From Phycisphaera sp. (lineage in GTDB: Bacteria; Planctomycetota; Phycisphaerae; Phycisphaerales; SM1A02): a stretch of DNA of 64,000 nt. Positions within the stretch are counted from its first letter, which is position 1; every line of letters begins with the position of its first letter. Location of the stretch: contig WGMP01000012.1 in NCBI GenBank assembly GCA_016124975.1, positions 163,016 through 227,015 of the forward strand. The letters are read 5' to 3'. This document shows, in pieces, positions 54,431-63,159 of this stretch. The position numbers and the translations under genes were made by a program. Below the pieces are notes generated by a model. The model did not search any database. It was not told the DNA's origin and worked only from the letters and a program-made list of their open reading frames with translations.

Positions 54431-54506
54431 GTGCCAAGCACGTGCCAAGCACGTGCCGTGCGGTGCCCGGCACCTCCCGGCACGTGCCAGGCACGTGCCA
54501 GGCACC
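54431..54506 (-). repeat. 11-bp palindromic repeats upstream of nuoC
   Basis: Units of GTGCCAAGCAC (54431, 54442) and GTGCCAGGCAC (two copies near 54483-54506) flank a related middle part. Each unit is an interrupted palindrome (GTGC-N3-GCAC) repeating at one helical turn. The array abuts the nuoC -10 box (54418-54423) and covers the -35 position, where no TTGACA-like sequence exists, so it may be a regulator-binding site. Confidence 0.8.
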
Positions 54507-54518
54507 ACTTTCAGAACG

Positions 54519-54656
54519 CATCAGCAGCACCAGAGGAAGCCGCCCCAGCGGCGACCGCGCAAAGGCATCCGCATCACCAGAGGGAGCCGCCGCAGCGGCG
54601 ACCGCTCAAAGGCATCAGCAGCACCAGAGGGAGCCGCCGCAGCGGCGACCGCTCAA
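54519..54656 (-). repeat. 47-bp tandem repeat, three units, after purH
   Basis: Units start at 54519, 54566 and 54613 in plus coordinates. On the minus strand each carries the same 33-bp core as the arrays at 41801 and 63918 (GCGGTCGCCGCTGCGG...TCTGGTGCT). The first core begins four bases after the purH TAG and reads in the gene's direction. Confidence 0.92.
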
Positions 54657-56246
54657 CTAATGCCTGAACCGTCGGACGCCTGTGACGAGGCAGGTCACCC
54701 CGCGCTCGGCGCACAGCCTGAAGGTGTCCTCGTCGCGCTTCGAGCCGCCCGGGTGTACGAGGCACTTCACGCCCGCGTCGATCAGGAGCCTCGGCCCGTC
54801 GTCGAACGGGAAGAATGCGTCGCTCGCCGCGACCGCAGGGCCCGTGCCGTCGCGGAGTCGCGCGCCCGCCTTCTCGACGGCGTTTCGGCAGCTCGCCACG
54901 CGGTCCATCTGACCTGCGCCAGCACCGTAGAGCTGCCCCGCGCGGCCGATGCACACCGCGTTCGACTTGAGGTGCTTCACGACCGCCGTCAGGAACGCAG
55001 CGTCGCGCAGGACCTCCGCGCTCGGCGCGGGGCCCGCCGCGAGCACGAACTCCTCGGCCACGATCGCGTGCGTGTCGGCCTCCTGCGCAAGGAACCCGCC
55101 CGCGATCGAGCGGACGAGCACGGACTTCGGCACCGCGCTCACGGGGCCGACGGCGAGGAGCCGCGCGTTCTTCCAGCGGGCGCGCAGGAGTTCGAGCGCG
55201 TCGGCGTCGTAGTTCGGCGCGACGACCACCTCGAGGAACTTCTCGCCCGCCACGATCTCCTCGGCGGCTGCCCGGTCGACTGGCGCGTTGAGCGCGACGA
55301 TGCCGCCGAAGGCCGCGAGCGGGTCGCCCGCGTAGGCCTTGGCGAACGCCTCGCGCGCGGACGCGGCAATCGCCGCCCCGCAGGGGTTCGTGTGCTTCAC
55401 CACCACGGCGCCCGCTGAGCCAGGGGCGATCTCGCGGAGATCCTGCGCCAGCTCGAGCGCGGCGGCCGCGTCGAGCAGGTTGTTGTAGGAAAGCGGCTTG
55501 CCGTGCAGAAGCTCGGCCGACACGACGCTCGGCCCGCGGAAGGTCGGATCGCGGTACACCGCGGCGGCCTGGTGCGGATTCTCGCCGTAGCGGAGCTCGC
55601 CCTCGTTCACGCCGCGCAGCTCGAACACAGGCGGGAAGCGGTTGCCCGCGCGCTGGCTCATCCACGCCGCGATGGCGGTGTCGTAGGCGGCCGTGCGCGC
55701 GAAGGTGGCGGCCGCGAGGGTGCGCCGAAGCTCAAGCGTGGTCGCACCGTCGTTCGCGGCGAGTTCGCTGGCCACGCGGTCGTACTGCGACGGATCGGTC
55801 ACGACGGCGACGAACTCGTGGTTCTTCGCGGCGGAGCGAAGCATGGACGGGCCGCCGATGTCGATCTGCTCGATCGCCTCGTGCTCCTGCACGCCCTCGC
55901 GACGCACCGTCATCTCGAACGGATAGAGGTTGACGCAGACGAGGTCGATCGGGGGGATGCCGTGCTCTTCCATCGCCTTGACATGCTCGGCCACATCGCG
56001 TCGCCCGAGGAGCCCGCCGTGAACGCGCGGATGGAGCGTCTTCACGCGTCCATCCATCATCTCAGGGAAGCCTGTCAGACGCTCGATCGGAACGACGGGA
56101 ATTCCCGCGGCCGAGAGCGCAGCAGCCGTGCCGCCCGTCGACACGATCTCGACGCCGAGCGACGACAGGGTCTTCGCAAAGGGGACGAGATCGCGCTTGT
56201 CGCTGACCGAGATCAGCGCGCGTCGAATCTTGACGAGTCCGTGCAT
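54657..56246 (-). CDS. purH: bifunctional AICAR transformylase/IMP cyclohydrolase
   Basis: PurH carries out the last two steps of IMP synthesis. The 529-residue protein has an N-terminal MGS-like cyclohydrolase domain (ALISVSDKRDL, STGGTAAAL, GRVKTLHPRVHGGLL) and a C-terminal transformylase (RYGENPHQ, VVKHTNPCGAA, SDAFFPFDDG). The length is normal. ATG 56246 (MHGLVKIRRALIS) fits; sequence upstream in frame is not conserved. The PQQ-propeller gene ends 24 bp upstream on the same strand, so the two may be co-transcribed. Confidence 0.96.
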   Translation of the reverse strand: MHGLVKIRRALISVSDKRDLVPFAKTLSSLGVEIVSTGGTAAALSAAGIPVVPIERLTGFPEMMDGRVKTLHPRVHGGLLGRRDVAEHVKAMEEHGIPPIDLVCVNLYPFEMTVRREGVQEHEAIEQIDIGGPSMLRSAAKNHEFVAVVTDPSQYDRVASELAANDGATTLELRRTLAAATFARTAAYDTAIAAWMSQRAGNRFPPVFELRGVNEGELRYGENPHQAAAVYRDPTFRGPSVVSAELLHGKPLSYNNLLDAAAALELAQDLREIAPGSAGAVVVKHTNPCGAAIAASAREAFAKAYAGDPLAAFGGIVALNAPVDRAAAEEIVAGEKFLEVVVAPNYDADALELLRARWKNARLLAVGPVSAVPKSVLVRSIAGGFLAQEADTHAIVAEEFVLAAGPAPSAEVLRDAAFLTAVVKHLKSNAVCIGRAGQLYGAGAGQMDRVASCRNAVEKAGARLRDGTGPAVAASDAFFPFDDGPRLLIDAGVKCLVHPGGSKRDEDTFRLCAERGVTCLVTGVRRFRH

Positions 56247-56269
56247 GTCCAAGCTCCCGCGCGTGGGTG

Positions 56270-57565
56270 TCAGCGGCCCGAGGAACCGTTCGAGACAGGC
56301 GAGAGCCGCAGGATGCGGCCGTCCGACGACCAAGCGACGAGTCCGCCGTCCTCGAGCGTATCCGCCTCGAGGTGCTCGACCTTGGGAAGGTCGATGGTGC
56401 GGATCGCATCGCCGTTGCGGAGATCGACGACGGTCACCTGGCGAGCCGTCGCGCACCAGAGGAGAACCGACTCGCCGCCGCTGATCGAGCTCGTGCCGAT
56501 GGGGCGACCCGTGAGGCCCGTCTTCTTCCAGCGGACCTGTCCGCCGAGCTGCCCCTCTGGATTCTGGGTGAAGGCGACGAGGCCTTCGCCGGGGATGTCC
56601 TGCAGGACGAGCCCACCCGCGGCGAAGGGCGAGGTGCGCAGCGGAGTCTGCGTGAAGTACTTCCACAGCGTCGTGCCCGAGCCGAGGTCGAAGGCGTAGA
56701 GGTACTGGTCTTCGCTCGCGACGAATGCGATGCCGTTCGCGATGGCGGGCTTCGCCACGACGCCGCCGAGGAGTTCCTTGCGCCAGAGCGAGGTGCTGCT
56801 CGATGCGTCAAGCGCGACGACCGTGCCCTGGCTCGACCCTGCGACCACGATGCCGTCGTTCTCAACCGGCTGCGCGACGACGGGGCTCCGCCCGAGCGGG
56901 CCGTCCACGGTGTAGCCACGCATGTCGAAGCCGCTGCCGCAGTCGAACCACGCGGCCTGTCCGCTGCGCGTTCCGAAGACGAGCGCTTGCCCGACTACGA
57001 TCGGCCGCGTGCTCGGCACATGGCGGAAGTTCCTCCGCAGCACGGACGAGCCGTCCTTGATGTCGATCGTGTAGAAGCCAGTGTCGGTCGTGACGGCGAT
57101 CCGCTGCTCGCCGCCGTCAGCGGTCGCGACGGAGACGATCTCGGCCGAGAGGACGCGGTCGATGCGCTCGGCGGCGGAGGCCATCCACGCGCGGTCGCCC
57201 GTGTCCGCGCGGACGAAGGTGATCTCGTTGCGCGTGTTGACCGCGACGACCCCGAACGGCGAGCAGTCGACGAGGGCCAGCGACTGGCCCGGGGCGTTCG
57301 GCACAAGCGCCTGCCAGGCGATGCTGCAGCCGAGCTCGGCGGCCTTCGCGGGGCCGACGAGGTAGGCCTCCTCGACGCGCGCGGCGTTCTGCGACGGAAG
57401 GTCCGCGGCCTGCGATGCGGCGAGCGCGGGGGCGGAGACGGAGGCAAGCGCGGTCACGAGCGTGGCCAGCGAGGCGGAGAACGCTCCGAGGCGACCGACG
57501 GGTCGGGCTTCGAGGCGAACGGACTGAAGCCGCTCGAGCGGCGCAAGGACAGGCTGGGTGGGCAT
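56270..57565 (-). CDS. exported PQQ-like beta-propeller protein
   Basis: The 431-residue protein has a signal peptide (FSASLATLVTALASVSAPALA, cleavage ALA-AS near 50) and repeated PQQ-type blades with YAFDLGSGTTLWKYF, VVALDASSSTSLWRKE and VVDLRNGDAIRTIDL. Such propellers act as scaffolds (BamB-like) or bind PQQ; the dehydrogenase catalytic residues are not evident. ATG 57565 (MPTQPVLAPLERLQ). It precedes purH on the same strand. Confidence 0.8.
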   Translation of the reverse strand: MPTQPVLAPLERLQSVRLEARPVGRLGAFSASLATLVTALASVSAPALAASQAADLPSQNAARVEEAYLVGPAKAAELGCSIAWQALVPNAPGQSLALVDCSPFGVVAVNTRNEITFVRADTGDRAWMASAAERIDRVLSAEIVSVATADGGEQRIAVTTDTGFYTIDIKDGSSVLRRNFRHVPSTRPIVVGQALVFGTRSGQAAWFDCGSGFDMRGYTVDGPLGRSPVVAQPVENDGIVVAGSSQGTVVALDASSSTSLWRKELLGGVVAKPAIANGIAFVASEDQYLYAFDLGSGTTLWKYFTQTPLRTSPFAAGGLVLQDIPGEGLVAFTQNPEGQLGGQVRWKKTGLTGRPIGTSSISGGESVLLWCATARQVTVVDLRNGDAIRTIDLPKVEHLEADTLEDGGLVAWSSDGRILRLSPVSNGSSGR

Positions 57566-57776
57566 CGTGTGGGTACTCCATCGGCCCTTGGCCGAGACGC
57601 GGAGTATCGCCCCCAAGGGGCGCAAGCGTCAAGCGGCGCGGTCGCGCGGCCATCAGGCACGGTGGGGCCGACGGGGCGCGGGCGGTCCCCTTTGGGCGCG
57701 GCCGCGGCGGGTGGGTGCGGTTGCGGCGCGCCGTCGCCTCTGCGGTGCCGAGGCGGGCAGTCTGTACCCTCCCCGC

Positions 57777-58457
57777 ATGTTCACTGGACTGGTGCAGGCC
57801 CTCGGAACGGTTCGCAGCGTCGAGGACGGTCGCGCGGGGCGTCGGATCCGCATCGGCTTCGGCGCGTGGACCCACCTTCCCGAGCCCGGCGCGTCGATCG
57901 CCGTGAACGGCTGTTGTCTCACGGTGGCGGCGGTCGAGCGGAGCGGGGAGCGCAACGGGGAGCACATCGGCCAGCGCGGCGGGAGCGTGGGCGGCGAGAT
58001 CGTCGCCGCCTTCGATGCGATTCCACAGACACTGGCGGTCACCGCGATCGGCGCGCTCGCGCAGGGCTCGACGGTGAACCTCGAGCACGCTGCGACGGCC
58101 TCGACCTACCTCGGCGGGCATGTTGTGCTCGGCCATGTCGACGGCCTCGCGAAGGTCGTGGGCCTCGAGACGCACGGGGAATGGCGGCTCCGCGTCGCAC
58201 TGCCCGCCGGGCTCGGAAGACTCGCCGTCGACAAGGGTTCGATCGCGCTCGACGGCGTCTCGCTCACCATCGCGCGGGTCGAGGATCTCTCCGGCGACCG
58301 CACGGTGATCGATGTGTGCCTCATCCCCGAGACGCTCGCGCGCACGAACCTCGGCGCCCGCGTTGTGGGCGACGCCATGCATGTCGAGATGGATCACCTC
58401 GCGAAGCTCGTCGCGCGGCAGATGGAGCGCTGGCAGGCGACTGCACCGCGCGGCTGA
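57777..58457 (+). CDS. ribE: riboflavin synthase (alpha subunit)
   Basis: This enzyme dismutates two lumazines to riboflavin. The 226-residue protein begins MFTGLVQALGTV and has two lumazine-binding halves (NGCCLTVAAV; GVSLTIARVE), with NLEHAATASTYLGGHVVLGHVDG between. An inserted charged stretch (ERSGERNGEHIGQRGG) makes it slightly longer than usual. TACCCT lies six bases before ATG 57777. It is divergent from the propeller gene, and other rib genes are absent. Confidence 0.95.
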   Translation: MFTGLVQALGTVRSVEDGRAGRRIRIGFGAWTHLPEPGASIAVNGCCLTVAAVERSGERNGEHIGQRGGSVGGEIVAAFDAIPQTLAVTAIGALAQGSTVNLEHAATASTYLGGHVVLGHVDGLAKVVGLETHGEWRLRVALPAGLGRLAVDKGSIALDGVSLTIARVEDLSGDRTVIDVCLIPETLARTNLGARVVGDAMHVEMDHLAKLVARQMERWQATAPRG

Positions 58458-58484
58458 TCGCCGTGCGATGCGCGCGCCGTTCGA

Positions 58485-59732
58485 TCAGGCGGCGAGCCGC
58501 ACGGCGGCGGTCTCTCCGACCGAGATGCAGAGCAGCGTCAGGTCGTCGGCCTGATGGAGCGAACCCGACTGGGCGTCGATCCGCGCCGCGATCTCCTGGA
58601 CGACCGTCTCGGGGTCGTCGATCTCGGTGAGCGCCGCGAACTCCTTGAAGTGGCTCGGAGAGCCGTCGTCTGTGAAGGCCTGCTCGAACCCGTCTGAGTA
58701 GAAGAGCAGCTTGTCGTGCGGCTCGAGGGCGAGCTCGATCTCGCCGTAGACCTCGTCGGGGAAGATCCCGAGAAGCCCGCCGTCGCACTCGATGTGCCGC
58801 GGCGCCTCGCCGGGGCGAAGCAGGATCGCGGGCGGGTGCCCTGCGGCGGCAAGCCTGATCGTGCGCTGCCGGCAGTCGAGGACGGCCGCGATCGCCGTGG
58901 CGAAGCGCGTGGTGGCGCGCTGGTGCTCGGCCAGCCGCACATTGGCGCGCGCGAGAGTCTCGCCGGGGCCGAGAAGGCGCAGCTGCCCGTGGACGCGCTC
59001 GGTCGTCTCGAGCGAGCGGCACACGGCCATGCCGAGGAGGGCGGCGGGAATTCCGTGTCCGACAGCGTCTGCGATGAAGATCGAGAGTCGATCATCGTCG
59101 AGTTGCTCGACATGATAGACATCGCCCGAGACCTGCGCGAGCGGACGGTAGAAGGTCGCCACCTGCACTCCGTGCAGCTCGGGCACGGGAAGCGGCAGGA
59201 AGTCGCGCTGGACGAGCGCCGCCAGCTGCAGCTCCTCGTTGCGCTCCTCGAGCTCGTTGCGCATCGAGCCGACGAAGCGGTTCAGGAGCGCCAGCTCGCG
59301 GCGCGCATCGCGAAGCGTGGGCGCGCAGGCCAGGATTCCGCGAAGGAAGGGCACGAGCTCCGCGTCGGCGGCGCCGACGGGGATGGCGTCATATCCAGGG
59401 TGCAGGGCGTCGGCGCTGACGAGGTCGCTCACGGCCACGATGCGCACGGCATGCGGCAGGGCGTTCTCGCTCTCGGGCGGCTCGACGGCGTCGAGGGTGG
59501 CCTTCAGCGCGGATTCCGCGGCGGCGCGGTCCTCGCCCGCGAAGACGACGATCACCTCGACATCGAGGTGCATGGGCGTTCCCGCGGGGGTTCGCAGGAC
59601 CTCGCTGCAGAGATGGACCGCGGTGACGCCTGGCATCTCCCGCGTGATGCGGTTTCGCCAGTCCTCCGCGACGGTGAGCATCGCCTCGGTGCTTACGACT
59701 GCGATGCGCGTGGTGCTGCGTGCCTGGTCCAT
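58485..59732 (-). CDS. PP2C-type phosphatase (SpoIIE/RsbU-like)
   Basis: The 415-residue protein has an N-terminal receiver-like or sensor region (TTRIAVVSTEAMLTVAED), a coiled-coil (FVGSMRNELEERNEELQLA), and a PP2C SpoIIE domain (QVSGDVYHVEQLDDDRLSIFIADAVGHG; KLLFYSDGFEQAFTD; ADDLTLL). The metal-binding Asp residues of this domain are present (SGD, ADA, SDG, ADD). RsbU-like phosphatases dephosphorylate anti-sigma-factor antagonists in stress signalling. The partner switch genes are not in the window. ATG 59732 (MDQARSTTRI). Confidence 0.85.
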   Translation of the reverse strand: MDQARSTTRIAVVSTEAMLTVAEDWRNRITREMPGVTAVHLCSEVLRTPAGTPMHLDVEVIVVFAGEDRAAAESALKATLDAVEPPESENALPHAVRIVAVSDLVSADALHPGYDAIPVGAADAELVPFLRGILACAPTLRDARRELALLNRFVGSMRNELEERNEELQLAALVQRDFLPLPVPELHGVQVATFYRPLAQVSGDVYHVEQLDDDRLSIFIADAVGHGIPAALLGMAVCRSLETTERVHGQLRLLGPGETLARANVRLAEHQRATTRFATAIAAVLDCRQRTIRLAAAGHPPAILLRPGEAPRHIECDGGLLGIFPDEVYGEIELALEPHDKLLFYSDGFEQAFTDDGSPSHFKEFAALTEIDDPETVVQEIAARIDAQSGSLHQADDLTLLCISVGETAAVRLAA

Positions 59733-59826
59733 GGTGCCCTCAACCCGAAGCGATCGCCATCCGGAGTTCGTCCGAAAACCATCGGCGGGAGGGCGCTGTG
59801 CGCCCGACCTGCGTCGGGGTATCGAC

Positions 59827-60327
59827 TCATCGGATGTGGGGCTTGAGGGCGGCGGCGTCGAATTCGATGCGGCTTCCACGGCGGATCTCGAGCGCCTCAA
59901 AGGTGCCAGGGGCCACTTCGAGCGCGAACTGCGCGGGCGCGCCCGATGGATAGCGCTTGAGGCGGCCGAGATAGGCGCTCTCGCTCTCGCCCTCTGCGCG
60001 GAGCGGCTCCTTGGGCATGGTGTGCACCGCGGTCACGAAGCCCTTTCCATCGAGGAAGGCGATGTCGAGGTCGATGACGCAGTCGCGCATCCAGAAGGTC
60101 CGCTCCTCGGCGGTCGGGAACGCGAAGAGCATGCCTTCGTCGGGGCCGAGTTCCGTGACGCCGCCGAGACCGCGCTCGCGCGAGGCCTCGTCGAGCGCGA
60201 GCCTGCAGTCGAAGCGCTTGCCCGCGACGGTGACCTCCATCGAGGTGGGTGCCGCGGCGCGCTCGCAGCCGGCGACGGTTGCGACGATCGGCAGCAGGGC
60301 GATGGAGAGGGCCGCGAGGGTGCGCAT
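59827..60327 (-). CDS. DUF192 lipoprotein
   Basis: The 166-residue protein has a lipoprotein signal (LLPIVATVAGC, Cys near 20) and a DUF192 domain: ASRERGLGG, FWMRDCVIDLDIAFLDGKG and YALEV-type ending QFALEVAPGTFEAL. The function of DUF192 is unknown. ATG 60327 has TACGAT six bases upstream, lying inside the end of gluQ. It is separated from gluQ by four bases, with both an operon and an own promoter possible. Confidence 0.85.
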   Translation of the reverse strand: MRTLAALSIALLPIVATVAGCERAAAPTSMEVTVAGKRFDCRLALDEASRERGLGGVTELGPDEGMLFAFPTAEERTFWMRDCVIDLDIAFLDGKGFVTAVHTMPKEPLRAEGESESAYLGRLKRYPSGAPAQFALEVAPGTFEALEIRRGSRIEFDAAALKPHIR

Positions 60328-60331
60328 GGGG

Positions 60332-61303
60332 TCATCGTACCGATCGAAGCCAGGCGAGATCGTTCGCGTCGAAGACGGTCGGCTCGCGCGCCGTGCGGAG
60401 GGCGGCGTCGCGCAGGGCCTCGGGCGACGAGCGCGCGACGAGATCCCGCGCACCGAGCGGGCGCGGCTCGGGGAGGAGCCCGAGGCTCCACGCGCACCAG
60501 CCGACGATCCGCTCGGCCGCCACGCCTTCGTCGCGCAGCGCCGCGAGGCCGTGGGCGCCGTTGCGCTTCGCGAGCCGCTTGCGGTCGTCCCCGTACACGA
60601 GCGGCAGGTGCCACCACCGCGCGTGAGTGAGGCCGAGATGCCGCGCGATCAGCTGTTGCCGCGCGGCGCTCGAGAGGAGGTCGTCGCCGCGCACGACATC
60701 CGTCACGCCCTGACGCGCGTCGTCGACCACTACGGCGAGCTGGTAGGCGGGCACGCCCAGCTTCGTCCACACGACGAGATCGCCCGCCTCGAGCCCGGGG
60801 TCGAAGGCGTGCTGGCCGAGAAGCTCGTCCACGACCGCCTCGACCGCGCGATCGACGCGCAGCCGATGGTTGGCGTCCCACTTCTCGACCGATCGTGGCC
60901 ACGGCTCATGCGGGCGGAGTTCGGGCGGGTAGCGCGTCTCTCCGTCGTCTGCGTGCGGCGCGCTCGCGGCGCTGCGGATCTCCGCGCGCGAACGGTCGCA
61001 GCGGAAGATCAAGCCCTGCAGCGCAAGGCGCTCGAGCGCCGCGCGGTAGGGCGCGAGCTCGGTCGACTGGACGAGCGGGTCGCCGTCCCAGTCGAGGCCG
61101 AGCCAGCGGAGGTCCGCCACGCACGCCTCGTGCGCACCCTCGCGCACGCGACCGAGATCGAGGTCCTCGAGCCGCAGCACGACCCGCCAGGCCTCGTGCC
61201 TCGCCAGCGCCCAGGTGGCGAGAAAAGTGCGCGCGTTGCCCACATGGAGCGCCCCTGACGGGGTCGGGGCGAGTCTCGTGACGCGTGTCGGGTGCGCCGT
61301 CAT
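60332..61303 (-). CDS. gluQ: glutamyl-Q tRNA(Asp) synthetase
   Basis: GluQ-RS attaches glutamate to the queuosine of tRNA-Asp. The 323-residue protein is a GluRS catalytic core without the anticodon-binding domain: RLAPTPSGALHVGNARTF (HVGN class I motif) and GDDRKRLAKRNGAHG (KRLAKR in place of KLSKR). ATG 61303 has TACGCT seven bases upstream, which favours it over the ATG 36 bp earlier. It is divergent from the pterin dehydratase gene. Confidence 0.9.
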   Translation of the reverse strand: MTAHPTRVTRLAPTPSGALHVGNARTFLATWALARHEAWRVVLRLEDLDLGRVREGAHEACVADLRWLGLDWDGDPLVQSTELAPYRAALERLALQGLIFRCDRSRAEIRSAASAPHADDGETRYPPELRPHEPWPRSVEKWDANHRLRVDRAVEAVVDELLGQHAFDPGLEAGDLVVWTKLGVPAYQLAVVVDDARQGVTDVVRGDDLLSSAARQQLIARHLGLTHARWWHLPLVYGDDRKRLAKRNGAHGLAALRDEGVAAERIVGWCAWSLGLLPEPRPLGARDLVARSSPEALRDAALRTAREPTVFDANDLAWLRSVR

Positions 61304-61347
61304 CTCCCGAAGCGTACGGCAGGTCGCGAAGGCGTACACTGCCGCCC

Positions 61348-61644
61348 ATGTCGCTCGTCAAGCTCAGCGATGCAGAGATCTCCGCACGCCTCGATGCGCT
61401 GGCCGAATGGTCGCAGCCGGGCGAGGAGATCCAGCGCACCTATCGGTTCAAGGACTTCGTCGCGGCGATGGCGTTCGTGGCGGCCGTCGCGGAGCACGCG
61501 GAGAAGGTGGCGCACCACCCCGACATCCTGATCCGCTACAGCCGCGTCACGCTGTCGCTCTCGACGCACGACGCGGGCGGGATCACCGAGAAGGACTTCG
61601 ACTTCGCCCGCGCCGCCGACGCGCTCGCCGCGCGGCAGGGATAG
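61348..61644 (+). CDS. phhB: pterin-4a-carbinolamine dehydratase
   Basis: The 98-residue protein has the family signature EHAEKVAHHPDILIRYSRVT (catalytic His pair in HHPD) and the C-terminal helix EKDFDFARAAD. It recycles the cofactor of aromatic amino acid hydroxylases. TACACT lies seven bases before ATG 61348. The last coding bases and the TAG are part of a 13-bp triple repeat. Confidence 0.93.
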   Translation: MSLVKLSDAEISARLDALAEWSQPGEEIQRTYRFKDFVAAMAFVAAVAEHAEKVAHHPDILIRYSRVTLSLSTHDAGGITEKDFDFARAADALAARQG

Positions 61645-61674
61645 CCGTCAGGGATAGCCGTCAGGGATAGCCGC
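61636..61674 (+). repeat. 13-bp tandem repeat across the phhB stop
   Basis: Three copies of CAGGGATAGCCG(T/C) start at 61636, 61649 and 61662. The phhB TAG lies in the first copy. Confidence 0.95.
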
Positions 61675-61685
61675 CGAGCGAGCGT

Positions 61686-62678
61686 TCACGCCCCGAGCCG
61701 CGCGATCTCGCGGTCGAGGAGCCGCTGTGTGCGCGCCGCATCGGCGAGGGTGACGGGCGCGGCGTCTTTTCCCGCGCGAATCGCCGCGAGCAGCGCCGCG
61801 ATCTCGTGGTCGTAGCCTGTCCCGAGCGGATAGTCGCGGCCCGCGACGATCGCCTGCGGCTCGCCATCGACAAGCACGAGGAGCTCGGGATCGCGCCCGA
61901 GGCGGAAGTCGATCACGCCGCGCTCGCACTCGATCGACGCCACCATCATGAACGCGAAGGCGGGGTCGTCCATCCAGCCGCCTTCGGCCTCCACGAGGAG
62001 CCCCGCGTGCGGCCCTTCCGCGAAGCCGTAGCGCGCCGTCACATGCATGCGCGTGCCGTGCGCGTCGACCGAGCCAGGCTCGCCGAAGGCGAAGCGCACG
62101 AAGTCGGCGTCGTGGATGTGGAGGTCGACGACCGCGCCGCCCGAGCGCGTTGGATCGAGGTAGAAGTCCTGGCTCCACGCGGGGCGCGCGCCGAGCCTGC
62201 GGAACGATGCGCGCAGCGCGCTGCCGAAGCGCTGCGTGCGGACGGCCTCGGCCATCCACGCCCACGCGGGCCAGAATCGCATGCAGTGGGCCGGCATGGC
62301 CAGGACGCCCGCCGCGCGTGCCTCTGCGTCGAGCGCATCGATCGCGTCTGCGTCGAGCGCGGTCGGCTTCTCGACGAGCACATGCTTTCCTGCGCGGATC
62401 GCGGCGCGGACAAGGTCGACATGCGTGTCGGTCGGCGTGCAGATCGAGACGAGGTCGATGTCCTCGCGCGCGAGGAGTTCGTCAAGGGTCGCCGCGAGCG
62501 GGACCCGCGCAAGGAGTTCGTCGACGCCGTCGCCTGCGGTGATGAGGTTTCCCGCGGTCGCCGAGCGGCGGCCCTGGTCGAAGGCGGCGCGGACCTCGCA
62601 CGCCGCGTTGGCCGCGTAGGCGCCGAGATGCGTGCGCCCCATGAAGCCGAGCCCGACGATGCCGACGCCGACCGTCAC
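61686..62678 (-). CDS. Gfo/Idh/MocA-family oxidoreductase
   Basis: The 330-residue protein has an N-terminal Rossmann fold (GIVGLGFMGRTHLGAY), EKPTALDADAI with the catalytic-type Lys, a HIHDADFVRF segment in the C-terminal barrel-like domain, and RGVIDFRLGRDPE. The family oxidises or reduces sugars and sugar derivatives with NAD(P). The substrate is unknown. The GTG start (62678) overlaps the TGA of the upstream gene as GTGA. Confidence 0.88.
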   Translation of the reverse strand: MTVGVGIVGLGFMGRTHLGAYAANAACEVRAAFDQGRRSATAGNLITAGDGVDELLARVPLAATLDELLAREDIDLVSICTPTDTHVDLVRAAIRAGKHVLVEKPTALDADAIDALDAEARAAGVLAMPAHCMRFWPAWAWMAEAVRTQRFGSALRASFRRLGARPAWSQDFYLDPTRSGGAVVDLHIHDADFVRFAFGEPGSVDAHGTRMHVTARYGFAEGPHAGLLVEAEGGWMDDPAFAFMMVASIECERGVIDFRLGRDPELLVLVDGEPQAIVAGRDYPLGTGYDHEIAALLAAIRAGKDAAPVTLADAARTQRLLDREIARLGA

Positions 62679-63103
62679 GACTGCGGCGTGAAGACGACGC
62701 CGCTCTCCATGTAGAAGTTGACCATGTCGCCCGCGTGGAACTCCTGCGCACGCTGGTCTGCGCCGAGCGTGATCCACATCGGCACGACCGCCTGCAGGAG
62801 GATGCGGTTGCCCGCGGGGTCCGTCTCGCGGACGCGGCCCTGCACGATGCGCGGGTGTCCCTCGACGGGCTCGATGAACTCGCCACCCGCGTGCGTGCGG
62901 TGCAGCTTCAGCGCGCGGCCCGAGACGACGCCCGTGACGCGCTTCCCGAGCGCGACCGAGGTCGGCCCGCCCGCCGCGAGGTCGAGCACATACTCGGATC
63001 CCGGGATCGAGAGGCGCAGCGAGCCGCGCGCGGTCGCGTCGCGCAGGATCTCCTCGAGACGGAGCGTGGACAGGGCGGGGGTCGCGTTCGGGGCTGTGTG
63101 CAT
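62675..63103 (-). CDS. conserved-looking protein of 142 residues, no family recognised
   Basis: It begins MHTAPNATPALSTLRLEEIL and is beta-rich (GSEYVLDLAAGGPTSVALG, GRVRETDPAGNRILLQAVVP, ending NFYMESGVVFTPQS). No signal peptide or membrane helix is visible. A GAGGAG SD lies nine bases before ATG 63103. It is coupled by a GTGA overlap to the oxidoreductase gene, which suggests a shared pathway, and is divergent from pabA. Confidence 0.6.
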   Translation of the reverse strand: MHTAPNATPALSTLRLEEILRDATARGSLRLSIPGSEYVLDLAAGGPTSVALGKRVTGVVSGRALKLHRTHAGGEFIEPVEGHPRIVQGRVRETDPAGNRILLQAVVPMWITLGADQRAQEFHAGDMVNFYMESGVVFTPQS

Positions 63104-63159
63104 GGCTGTCTCCTCGCGCGGGAAGATACACGGTTCGCGTCCGCGTACCATCCGCGCCC

